A DNA stretch of 64,000 bases from Symbiodinium natans (taxonomy: Eukaryota; Sar; Dinophyceae; Suessiales; Symbiodiniaceae), in the NCBI GenBank assembly GCA_905221605.1, contig CAJNDS010000466.1, positions 62,001 through 126,000 on the forward strand, given 5' to 3'. The notes beneath the pieces are model-generated. The model was not told the DNA's origin and ran no database searches. It worked only from the letters and a program-made list of their open reading frames with translations. Every line of letters starts with the position of its first letter. Within the stretch, counting starts at the first letter, position 1. The position numbers and the translations under genes were made by a program. Shown here piece by piece: positions 15,589-25,756 of the stretch.

Positions 15589-15785
15589 ATGGATGGGGTA
15601 ATTGGTTATTCCTATACTGGTCTTGGTAATGGGGAAGTAGTGGTGATATTTGGGGGATTGTAGTAGGGAGTATAGGAATATTCCTCTTATATGGATGAGG
15701 TAATCGGTTATTCCTATACTGGAAATGGTAATGGGGTAGTAGTGGTGATATAGTTGGTGAGGTGTAGGGGGGAGTATAGGAATAA
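15589..15785. repeat. Two tandem ~101-bp foldback repeats
   Basis: Two adjacent copies begin with ATATGGATG(G/A)GGTAAT and share about 85% by eye. Each copy carries TATTCCTATACT (15,607-15,618; 15,709-15,720) and its exact reverse complement AGTATAGGAATA (15,669-15,680; 15,773-15,784). The G-rich interiors are similar. They look like a duplicated small foldback element. Confidence 0.65.
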
Positions 15786-16758
15786 TCGTCTAATGGGTTG
15801 ACTGGTGGTATTACTACCCAAAATGGGCAAGGGTTCTGCTAACTAAGAACAGGGGCGGGACCTTGCAGGTGCGTTCACCTTTGGGGGAGGGTTCGTTTGC
15901 GGGAGGGGAGAACTAACATCCGGTCGCTGTGTACGATCCCTGCGAACCACGGAACCGACAAACCATGGTCAGCAAAAGAAACATGAAGAAACCGAACGGC
16001 ACCGGGGCCATCCCGAATCTGTGCGACTGCATCCGAATCGGCCTGTGCAACCAGGAGACAGGGCTGAAGCATAGGATGCCAAGAAGGCCTCAATTTTGCA
16101 GGCGGAAGCCAAGAATGTCACACCTTGAAAACCCAGAAGATGCCAATGAGCAGCTCCTCTCAAAGCCACAGCTTACAGTGTTTCCCAGGGTGAACTGTCG
16201 TCGCAGATCGGACAAGGCACATGTCAGCACGGCAAGGCCTCTGCAACGCCTAGTCCCCATGCGCGCCATGTCTGAGGGACAACTTAAGCTGCGGCACGTG
16301 GCGCTCTGCAATCATAGATCTGCAATCTGCAATCTGCAGGCGCCGCAAATTGTGGACCGGTGTTGATCGGGGGCACCGGGCTTCCAGTTGTGAAGCGGCC
16401 CTTTAGCCTCCTCCGTTTTCAGAGATCTCATGAACCATCTATTTGGGATCGTATAGACCCTACACAGCTATGATATGCTATGACCATCTAGGCCACACCA
16501 AGAATCCGTCAGCCATCCCTGAGTGGCGAGTGAGGGCAGGGCGAGACATCAAGAATCCTAAGTAACAGCGCAGGACTTCGATCTGACGAGGGGGCCCAGC
16601 TGAGCTGAACTCTCGTGACTCTTAGAGGATCTTATAGGGACTGCTCTTGCGCTGCCGCAGCATTGAAGGATCTGCTGAGCAGATTCATACAAAAGCACCA
16701 GGCTCCACGAAGATTTTGTCTCTCTCGCGGCGGTTTGGATCCTGACCTAAACAACTTC
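15786..16758. other. Stretch without a recognisable gene
   Basis: Several ORFs of 60-145 codons occur on both strands but overlap each other and show no protein-like pattern. No RNA gene was recognised. Confidence 0.5.
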
Positions 16759-17580
16759 TCAAACTCCTACCATCTCATGCTGCTGTCTGTCAGGCTGGAG
16801 GGGAGCCGTGTCTGACAGCAGCTGGCTCAAGGGACTCAGATAGCGGTGTTTAAAGTTTGCGCCACAACAAGGTGCGGATTCAAATCTTGCAAGGCCTAAC
16901 ATGACACCACGAACCATCTTGCAGTCATCTTTCCACTTCTTATGTTCGCACGTCTGCACTTCTGACTGCAAGTTGAGTTCTCGTAAGGCGGCATCTACGG
17001 AAAATGGCCCGCCATGCCTCATGTTAAACTGCATGACATGAATTGCACGTGGGCGAAGGAGCCAAAACCTCTCAGGTGCGAAGTCAAGAGCACCGGCAAG
17101 CCAAAGTTGCATTGCTCGCGTGTGTCTTTGTAAGGTTCCTTCAGAAAGCAGTGTAGCAGTATGCTCCAAAAAAAGAGTAGCCACTGTAGCTGGACGAAGA
17201 AGAACTAACTGGCTCTCCAGTGCCACATGTGCTTGCATCCTAGCGTGACCACTTCGGGATGTGTACAGGCTCGATGTGGTAAGCATGCAAGCTGCTGTCT
17301 CACCTGGTGCCCAGGCGGGCCTGTACAAGATGAGGACCTGGGATAACAACGGGACATCCATCTTGCGGACAGCAAAAAATGCAAAAACTGCACGGCAGGC
17401 TGCAGGCCACTTCTCTAACATTGATTCTCCAGATGCTGCCAAGAAGCAGACAGCTTTCCAGGCCACCACACACCATGCTGGCGAGCTGCTGTGCCAGCAA
17501 GGTTCGGATACAGGCGGGGCACACATGAGTCGACGTACGGACAGGACTGCGGACAAACATTGCCCGCCCCCGATGCCCAA
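16759..17580 (-). CDS. Possible exon(s) of an unknown host protein
   Basis: A 273-codon open frame is longer than expected by chance in this DNA. Its middle part (TLQRHTRAMQLWLAGALDFA, FNMRHGGPFSVDAALRELNL, CEHKKWKDDCKMVRG) looks like real protein. The upstream edge is TTG, so the start is probably in another exon. Function was not recognised. Confidence 0.3.
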   Translation of the reverse strand: MGIGGGQCLSAVLSVRRLMCAPPVSEPCWHSSSPAWCVVAWKAVCFLAASGESMLEKWPAACRAVFAFFAVRKMDVPLLSQVLILYRPAWAPGETAACMLTTSSLYTSRSGHARMQAHVALESQLVLLRPATVATLFLEHTATLLSEGTLQRHTRAMQLWLAGALDFAPERFWLLRPRAIHVMQFNMRHGGPFSVDAALRELNLQSEVQTCEHKKWKDDCKMVRGVMLGLARFESAPCCGANFKHRYLSPLSQLLSDTAPLQPDRQQHEMVGV

Positions 17581-18138
17581 TTAAATGTATATAAACTCGC
17601 AGACTGAAATCTCAAGAACTTGGCCCGCTCAGGCACGCAGCCTGTGGCACAAAGCGAAGTTACGCAAGCAAGCAGGCGTGCAGCTTCCCACACAAAGTGC
17701 CGCTTGATAGTGCTTGCCCGACCGGCCAGGACGGGCAAAGGGCAGCGCGTGGGCTGCGTCCGCTGAGCAAAGTCAATGAGTTTCAGTTCATCATCTCACT
17801 GGATTGTTGATGTCGAGGGACAGGATTTTGCGTCATCTGCGCCAGCCTCAACGACTCAGCGCATCGTTCTGGATCGTTCTGGGTCTGAGGATGCCGATAG
17901 TATCATCCATTAATACATTAAAACGCTATATCCGCTCCACTCTCCAGCATCTGCGTGCACGAGACCCACTGCACCTGAATAAGCCTAGAGCTTGTGCTGA
18001 TATCGGGAAGCTGGGATATGCTGGGATCCTGTGCTAGTGAGCGAGTGACGGCTAGTGCCTCACAAAAGATGTCGAAGGCCACACCACCACATACCACCAC
18101 CACCACCACCACCACCACCTGATGAGCAACAGGATCCG

Positions 18139-18310
18139 AGGATAAGAAGCAAGAAGCTAGAAGCAAGAAGCAAGCAGCAGCAAGAGACAAGCAAGAAGCC
18201 ACAGAAGCAAGAAGCAAGAAGCAAGAAGCAAGAAGCAAGAAGCAAGAAGCAAGAAGCAAGAAGCAAGAAGCAAGAAGCAAGAAGCAAGAAGCAAGAAGCA
18301 AGAAGCAGCA
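18139..18310 (+). repeat. (AGAAGCA)n microsatellite
   Basis: A 7-bp unit is repeated about 17 times, perfect from about 18,204 to 18,302. A short (CCA)n tract lies just upstream at 18,083-18,118. The long frames it opens (KKQEARS or LLLASCF repeats) are products of the repeat. Confidence 0.85.
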
Positions 18311-20788
18311 AGCGACAAGCAACAAACAACAACAAACAACCAAAAACCACCAACCAACGACCGACAACCAACAAACAACACGCCCCAGCATGGACAGGCG
18401 CTCAGACTTGGGCCAACCACTCTGCAGGCATTTCTCTGCCTCGATCCATGCCGAATGTAGAAGAGAGTCCCTCCGCTTTTGCTCAGCCGTTACAGGGATC
18501 GGGCGCTTGGTCGCGAAAGAGGATCCATCTTCAGCATACTCAGGATGAGGTCCATCGCCTCACTGAGGCATGACAAGGGCCTTGCATCAGGACGCATGGT
18601 GTCCTTTTGGGTCCCTCCAGCCTCGCTGTTGCACAGCGGCTTGCGCCAATGCCCCAACAAGTCCTGCAAATGGCTGCAGCTTGTTGAGGCTCATTGCACA
18701 GCATCTGCGACAGCTTCATGACAACAACCCCTTAAGCCCTTAAACCCCTGAACCCTAAACTTCCCTAAACCACACCTTCAGCCCCTTCTCTTGATTGGCG
18801 TAGACGTATGCGAAGAACTCGTCGCTCAGCTGCGCGCTGACCCAGGGACCGTGGCCATAGCCTCTTGGACTCTCACTCTCTCACGGCTTGTGACCCCTTT
18901 AGGATTAGGGTGAGGGCTTGGGGCAAGGTTTAATTTAAGGTTTAAGGAAACAGGAGAGCGAGCGATGGGATTTCCACATCGTTGCCGGGAAATGGGCTCC
19001 GGGCTCATGCAGAAGAGGCACAAACCTCGACAGCAAGGACTCAAAAAAATCCCCCCACCGCACTGGGCAGGGTCGCACTCCTCGCAGCTCTCAGGTCCCT
19101 ACCGCAGGCAAAGACATCTGCGGGTTGCACCGCGTAACCTCCGCAACCCTCCGCAACCCACAGCAGACATGGAAACTTGCGATGAGGCAAAGCAAATGAC
19201 AGAAGGGGCCCCAAGGACTCCGAACTAACTTCATGGGATGATGTGCACAAGGCTCGCATCCATGCCAAAAAAAGAGACCCGAAACTTGCTAATGTTGTAT
19301 CCTGATTAGTGTGCTCCCCCGGAATTGTGGAAAAAAATCCAAAAATTATTCAGGGGGATCTATTTGAGGAGGACCCCCGGAATTGTGAAAATAAATCGGG
19401 CGATGCAAAATTTCGGCGAGGCTGTCGAAGAATGGTGTTGTCGTCCATAAATCGCTTCTGAACCGAGCCTGAGAGACCAAAGATCAAAAGTTTAAACACT
19501 GAAACCTTGAGGCCTGAGGTTGTCGGGCCCTGAAATCTTCAGTCTCCAGGCCGGGCCCAGGGCTAAGATTTCCTTATTAAATTCTTTTGTACCGAGGCCG
19601 GGCAATCAAATTTCAAAGGGGGTAGTCCAGCAGCTGCCCGGATGCCGTATAATATAAAAGTTTGCTCCCCCGGAATTATATTTTTTTTTTGCGGGCTAGT
19701 TGGGTTTGGATCCAGAGGCCTAAGGGCTGAGGTTTCCTAAACCTTGAGGCCTGAGGTTGTCGGGCCCTGAAATCTTCAGCCTCCAGGCCAGACCCAAAAC
19801 TAAGCATCCCTTTAGCCCGACATCCCACATAGAACTGAAGCCCTCGTACTTGTTACGCCAACCCGCGGTTGAGGATTTCAACCAAGGCTCAACACCTCAT
19901 ACTTAACGCAGCGACTTGCTCTGAGCCCCTTGGGGGTCTTTTTACGAGGCATTCCGTGGAGCAAGTGTGACCTCATTAGAAGCCTAGATGTCCACAGCAG
20001 CATGTCAGCTCGAGCTTCCGACCCCATGTGTCTGCCTGGCAGAACTGTCCTGATCTTCTGGGCTTTTCGGGAGCTGATACAGGCATTCAAAGGCATACCG
20101 AAAGCACACGTATGAGGCCCACTCCAGGTATCGCATTGGATGGCAGACGGACCTTCACCGCAGCTGCCGCGACTTCACACGTCCGCTGCTTCTGTTTTCA
20201 AGATCTTCATGGGACTTCGGACCACTGCTTCAACCACAATACTCGCCTGCCAAAGTCCTGCAGATCCTTTGTGCATGATGATGTCTCCAGGTCTACCACC
20301 TGCTGGTACTGCGACCTCAAGTGTGTGGAGATGTTCTCAGGCGAAATGGCACCTCACAAATCTGGGCAACCCGGCCCTGGCATCTGGCTGACGTGGTACG
20401 AAGCACTCCGGAGCTCGGTAGGTGTCTTTGCCAACCTGGACATCTTGCAGTCCGGGAGCCTGAACACGATCTATGTCATCTACGTCAGCTGCTGGGCCAT
20501 TTGCAGGAAGGAAGTAGCGAAGCTCTTGTCCATTAGCAGAATGACCTTAAGGAATCATGCTAACAGAGCAGCTTGCGGCTTCACGCGACTCGCGTTGCCC
20601 AAATGAGCTGAGCCACTTTGAACTGCAGCCCCAAAATCCATGAGCCTGGCAGAGACTTTGAGAGCCGAGACGTCACGCGAGATGCTTGCTAGTCACGGTA
20701 GAAACCACCCCAATACCAAAGCACGAGACAGGATCTTCTGCACGGGCCAAGAGCAAAAGCCATTTTTGCATTTTAGCTTCGCGCTTTC
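18311..20788. other. Repeat-rich stretch without a recognisable gene
   Basis: It holds telomere-like CCCTAAAC runs near 18,735-18,770. Two copies of a ~50-bp segment (around 19,502 and 19,739) contain GGCCTGAGGTTGTCGGGCCC, and CCCCCGGAATTGTG-type short repeats occur at 19,315, 19,372 and 19,667. No convincing coding exon was seen, apart from weak open frames at 20,028-20,606. Confidence 0.5.
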
Positions 20789-20812
20789 GACCCCCCCCCC
20801 CCCCCCCCGCCC
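20789..20812 (+). repeat. Poly-C tract
   Basis: About 20 nearly uninterrupted C residues, directly visible. Such mononucleotide G/C tracts recur in the host part (23,728; 29,691; 63,470). Confidence 0.85.
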
Positions 20813-20903
20813 CCATGCACAACCCATCAGAGGCTGCAATGCTGGCGTATGCTGGTGGCTGGTGTCCCCAGTCATCGTGCATCCTACCGTTACCTGATCC
20901 CCG

Positions 20904-21473
20904 TCATTGGTTCTGCCTGTTTGATGACTTCGGATGCATCCCGTTCGCCAGCTGAGCTTCCCATCGATGCTGCATCCAGCGAGTACTCACTGCGGTCCCG
21001 CGTGAACTTCCTCTCTTTTTTTGGAAGGGGGGGGGAGGGGGAGGAGGGGGAGAGTCAGCCATGTGGTACCCCCATCGCATGCCGGCACCCCTTCTCCCAA
21101 AATCCTCTCTCGTTTGGATATTGGTTACACACTGCTCGATGCAGGTTAGCCAAGGCCTGATGCTGTCGCCTTTCAGCAAGATGTTTTCCTCAGCCCACAG
21201 AACACACACAGGACTGTCAAACATGAGCTTCTTCTGGGTCGAACACCAAAGAGATGTCGCGGTGTCCTGACGGGCAGTTGAGGGTAGCGAATGCCCGCGA
21301 GGGTGGCCGCTACGGAAAGCCGGGCCTATGTGGTGGGAATGCAGATACCTGACCTTGCGAAAGGCATCGATCATGTCAAGTCTGCAGCATACGCTGGCAT
21401 CCATAGCTGCTCCGTCTAGGAGCTCGACGGCTTGCAGAATCTGCCACGTGTACTGCCTGTGGCTCATGCTCAT
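20904..21473 (-). CDS. Possible exon(s) of an unknown host protein
   Basis: Within a 189-codon open frame, two parts look coding: YTWQILQAVELLDGAAMDAS...DAFRKVRYL (about 21,455-21,340) and KKLMFDSPVCVLWAEENILL...CIEQCVTN (about 21,235-21,110). The part between is poorer and may be an intron that happens to be open. A poly-Pro tail derives from a C/G-rich tract. Not identified. Confidence 0.3.
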   Translation of the reverse strand: MSMSHRQYTWQILQAVELLDGAAMDASVCCRLDMIDAFRKVRYLHSHHIGPAFRSGHPRGHSLPSTARQDTATSLWCSTQKKLMFDSPVCVLWAEENILLKGDSIRPWLTCIEQCVTNIQTREDFGRRGAGMRWGYHMADSPPPPPPPPFQKKRGSSRGTAVSTRWMQHRWEAQLANGMHPKSSNRQNQ

Positions 21474-21681
21474 GCTCTGCCTGTGCTTTGCTTATGCCCA
21501 CTAGGTTGCGAATAGCATGCCTAAGAATGACAAGAACCCCGTCTCCACTCGCTGGTGACCATCCATGCTGTGGCTCTGCTCAATGCTCTGCTGCTCCGCA
21601 CCTGGTTTGTCGTTCGTCAACACGGCCATTGAGCACCGCATCCTGGGAGAGAGAACACAATTGAACGCGGAGCATCCACGA

Positions 21682-21741
21682 GATACACTGTGATACACTG
21701 TGATACACTGTGATACACTGTGATACACTGTGATTCACTGA
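21682..21741 (+). repeat. 10-bp tandem repeat (GATACACTGT)n
   Basis: Five identical units and a sixth with one change. Simple minisatellite, no coding role apparent. Confidence 0.85.
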
Positions 21742-22664
21742 AGGGGGGAGTTCGCTTCGCTCAATGGGACCCCCCCCGAATTGCCCCCACCCCCCCCTCC
21801 CTCTGTGCTTCGGACGAGAATCTCGCCACCCTCTGCCAGTTCAGTCACGAGCCATCTGCACGCAAAGACGAGCAGCAGCCGATCAGACATGATGCTGCAA
21901 AGGAAACTTCAAGGCCCCCGAGCTCGGCGCATTTTGGAGTCGTGTGTAAATGCTGCCACTGTTTTCAGCCTGGGCTTGGTCGAGCCGCACTCTGCTCTGT
22001 CCTGATTCTTTCCCCCCAGAGGTCCGGGCAGAAAAGCCGGGAGGTCAGGCTGCCTAGACCTGAGACTTCATGTGGCACCGGGTCTCGCAATTCACGACGC
22101 GGCGCGCGGTCCCGCTGCCATCAACGTCCTCCGTACGAACCGCCCTGTTTCGCCCCTCCTCCTCTCCTTCATCTTTTTTTGAGGCTGCTAGCATGGAGAC
22201 ACTAGGAACTCCGTGGGGAGCCATTCGGCCTTTCAAGATGCAGGAACCTTCTGGGACCCTTGGAGCACCTTCACCGGGGACCCAAACGTACCCTCAAACA
22301 GCCGCACACCAAGGGCCCAAAAAGAGCCCAAAAAGTCTCCCGTGGCTTCCGCCTCTCACGTTATTTTTGTTTAAAGCCAGCCCGCCGTAGTACGTCCCGT
22401 TTTGAGGCACCTTTCAGTGGCAATTAGCGGCCTCTTGGATTTCTAGCTTTTCGGGTTTAGGGTTTGGGTCGGGGTGTAGGGTTCAGAGAACCTGCAACAA
22501 GTATCAACAAGTGAGGATCTGGAGAGTCAAAATGCATATGTGACCACCGCGCGAATGCCAGCCTCTCCTAGAGCCACGATCCTTCTATTGCTGAGCGCCA
22601 TTCTTACTAATCAGGCTCAGGCGCACGCAACCTTCTTGCACATTTTCCGTGATGTTTTGCCATG

Positions 22665-23344
22665 TCATTGTCGTACACAACAGCAATGACTTGGGACCGC
22701 ACAAGTACTGGAGGACCCCAATCTCCGCATATGCGTCCTCGATGGCACATGTACATCATTGAAATCATCGTCGCCGCCTTGCACCCTGGTACCCGACCTC
22801 CGGATCGGGTATGTTTCGGCCCGAAAAATGCGCCGTGTACTCATTGGTGTCCTGCTGATGGCGCTCAGCTGGGAATACAACATCGACAGGATTTGCGCAG
22901 ATGCAAGGACCCATCCGTCCTTGCTAAATGTTTGCCGTGCCTGAGCAATGTTGTGCTGCGTTGTGCAGATAATCGTTTCGTGCAACTTCGCGTCTCCGGC
23001 CTTTTCAATGCTCCGGCACTTGACGGCCACATCCTGAACGTTGCTGCCGTTCTTCCACTTGTACTGCCCCACCTGCATGCAGAGCAGTATTCAGTTAAAA
23101 ACGGGCAACAGCAAATCCATGAGTTGCGAACCTCACCATATATCGCATCTCCAATCTTTTTCACCCAACAGAAGTTTCCGACCTCAGAGAAGAAAGCAAT
23201 AAAGCAATCGACAACCAGAGAGACCTTCGAGAAGCCAGAGTCCCAGGCGAGACCTTCCTCCAGCTTGAGATTTTCCCTGAAATGTGCCCGGTTGGTATTT
23301 CGAGGGTCGCTCAGGCAGCGCACCAACCTGGATTCACAAGCCAA
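22665..23344 (-). CDS. Possible exons of an unknown host protein
   Basis: Two minus-strand segments look coding. One around 23,280-23,090 contains LAWDSGFSKVSLVVDCFIAF and EVGNFCWVKKIGDAIYGEV. One around 23,075-22,870 contains QYKWKNGSNVQDVAVKCRSI and LHETIICTTQHNIAQARQTF. They are in different frames, consistent with an intron between them near 23,080. No domain was recognised. Confidence 0.35.
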
Positions 23345-23727
23345 GACGACATCATGCGCCGTGGAGTCTGCAACACGAAGCCAAGACCCAAGCTGGATAG
23401 CAGCCGGGAAAACACCTCTGAAGGTAGAATCAGGAGCAAACGCACGTCGCAGACCACCTAAAGCCCTACCCTAAGACCCCATCCTTAACCCCAATCCCCT
23501 AAAGACATACCCGACGATGTGCTGCTGTCCACATGGCTCCAAGCTCCTGGCCCTTTTCAGACACATCCATCTGCTGCGACAGCTCTTTGCCTGTACACCG
23601 ATGTTTTAGGGTTTTGGGTTTAGGGTTCAAGACTTGCACAAGGTTTCGCAGGCACGCATCCGCCAACGGTTGGATGAGTTTGGGAAGTGAGACATTTCCC
23701 TCCTTGCACCCCCAAAGAGGGGGGGTG

Positions 23728-23790
23728 GCGGGTTGGGGGGGGGGGGGGGGGGGGGGGGTGGGCGGGTGGGGGCGTGGGGGGGGTGGGAAG
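23728..23790 (+). repeat. G-rich tract
   Basis: A long run of G with rare T, C or A interruptions. It could form G-quadruplexes. It creates artificial Pro- or Gly-rich open frames. Confidence 0.85.
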
Positions 23791-24165
23791 TAACAATAAA
23801 CCTGAGAATTGAGAACAGCAAGAAGAAACTGACAACACTATGTCAACAGCAGACAGACCATCAAATCTTGACTTAACCTGACTACAAACTGCCAAGAACC
23901 GTTGAGCCCTATTCTAAAAGACGTGAAAAAAAAAAACAAAGCAGCCACACTCGCCAAAACAAACGCTATGAAGCAATCGCCGCACACAGGATTGGACAAG
24001 ACGTCCAAATCAGCCTACGGGCTTACAAAGTCAATAAAAGTAGTTCACTGGTTTGCCACGGGTCTCTGATTTCATGCCCCTCGTACGGATACAACCCCCG
24101 GTAGATTTCTATGTTCGAGTTAGCTTCACCCGTGCCCCGCTCACTATCTTCGGATTTAGCGCTGA

Positions 24166-24210
24166 ATGAGTGAGTGAGTGAGTGAGTGTGTGTGTGTGTG
24201 AGTGAGTGAA
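24166..24210 (+). repeat. (GAGT)n/(GT)n microsatellite
   Basis: GAGT and GT dinucleotide-type repeats, directly visible, followed by an AGTAGC trinucleotide-rich tract at about 24,280-24,305. No gene was seen in 23,480-24,600 apart from these. Confidence 0.8.
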
Positions 24211-24681
24211 TAAAGCTTTCACCGCAGGAACAGCAAGACTAGCCAGAACAGTAACGACCGTTAGCAATATGCACCAATAGCAGTAGTAGCAGTAGTAGCA
24301 GCAATAACAGAAACAATGATACCCGTTATATTCAGGACAACAACGAGGTTGCATGCTATGAATGAAGGACAATCATGATGAATAGCTCATAGATGATGAC
24401 CGTGATCACAATCGCAACAATGACAACACTGAGAAGAATAATGGCAAGGATAATCATGATGCTCACGATGCCCCGAATGCTCATGATACGAATGATAGCA
24501 ATTCATCCCCTGTCCTCCATGAAAAAAAACTTCCCTGACCCACTCAGGAGAGAATCGTGACCCTTGATAACTACGTTTCAGTCTAGAGACCCCAAAGAGC
24601 CTTCGTGGCAGAAGAGTCTTTGCTGCTTAACTGGTACTCCCACTGTCTCGCAGACCTGCCAATGTCCAGACGTCGCAAGCA

Positions 24682-25656
24682 TCAAGAATGAATCTGCACA
24701 CGGCACGTGATGTCACCTGCGCGTGGACGTCGGCCAAGCTCGTGCCGGGCGTAGTGTCCACCTGAATGGCAATCGATGTGGCGGAGCAACAAGGAAAGTG
24801 CTCGACAGGCGACTGAGCTGCAAAGGCTCAGGTATGGCGCCTCGCATACAAGCTCCCCTGTGAGCATCCAGTAAACCTGGAGGCGGAATGCCTGGAGAAA
24901 GAAAAAAGAGCACTGAATGTGCAGAGGGTTGAATGCAGAGCTGTGCAACCGTTGCACGCCGCCACGCGATGGCTTCACAGCTGTCTTTGGACACTCGGCC
25001 TGAGGCTTTCCAACTTCACGAAACGCACCACCTGTGCATCACAAAAGTTCAACTTCAGCTCCACACAATGGTCAACTGCACCTTTAACAGCTCTTCCAAT
25101 ACCTTTTGCAGTACGAGTACATCCTCCTGCCTCCGAAGCTGTCCACCTCTGCCATGGCGTTCTGCACTTGCCGGCACGAGACGGGTGGGGCTCCAAACGC
25201 GCGGCCCATACAACAACACAAGCCTCACAACGGAATGCAGAGGCTTTGCTAGTGGATAGCAGGGTGCTCAGAAGCCTGGGTTGTGTCTCGCACATGTGCG
25301 CCACATACTGCCGTGATCTAGCGCATATCATCCGAGCTACCGGGGGCCTTGACGTGTCCCTCTGAGAACCCAAATGAGCCCCCCAGGCCACGCAGAAGCC
25401 CGCACTCTCAGAGACTCACAGGATGTGTTCTCCATGTCATGCTCACGTGCTGGACCGCGTCAGTCTTTTTATAAAAGCAATGTAACGTAGGTGCCGCTTG
25501 AGACTTGCAACCATCTGCTTTGCATCGGAGGGTCCTCGACAAGCTGAAACTCGTGATGTGTTGCAAGACACCAGAAACTGGCAGGCAAAAGCCTGCACTT
25601 GAATTAGATGCAAGCATTAACGAATGGACGCAGAGTTGTCGATACACCTTTGACAA
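24682..25656 (-). CDS. Possible multi-exon host gene of unknown function
   Basis: Several minus-strand segments look like exons. Around 25,330-25,250 lies RQYVAHMCETQPRLLSTLLS. Around 25,110-25,000 lies KGAVDHCVELKLNFCDAQVV with RFVKLESLRP. Around 24,905-24,690 lies FRLQVYWMLTGELVCEAPYL with ACRALSLLLRHIDCHSGGHY. The Leu-rich helical texture could be HEAT/ARM-like, but I cannot assign it. It lies directly downstream of the antiporter gene on the same strand. Confidence 0.35.
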
Positions 25657-25756
25657 AGTTACTGAGGTCCCAGTGCCCTTTGATGCCTAAATTGCATCAG
25701 CTGCTTGCCAGTCAATGTCGAGACCTACACACCCGCACGTCTGAGCTATGCCACGC

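Noticed and set aside
18055..18573. Lys/Gln/Ala/Arg-rich repetitive ORF
   Set aside because: Entirely produced by the 7-bp AGAAGCA microsatellite, which keeps all three frames open.
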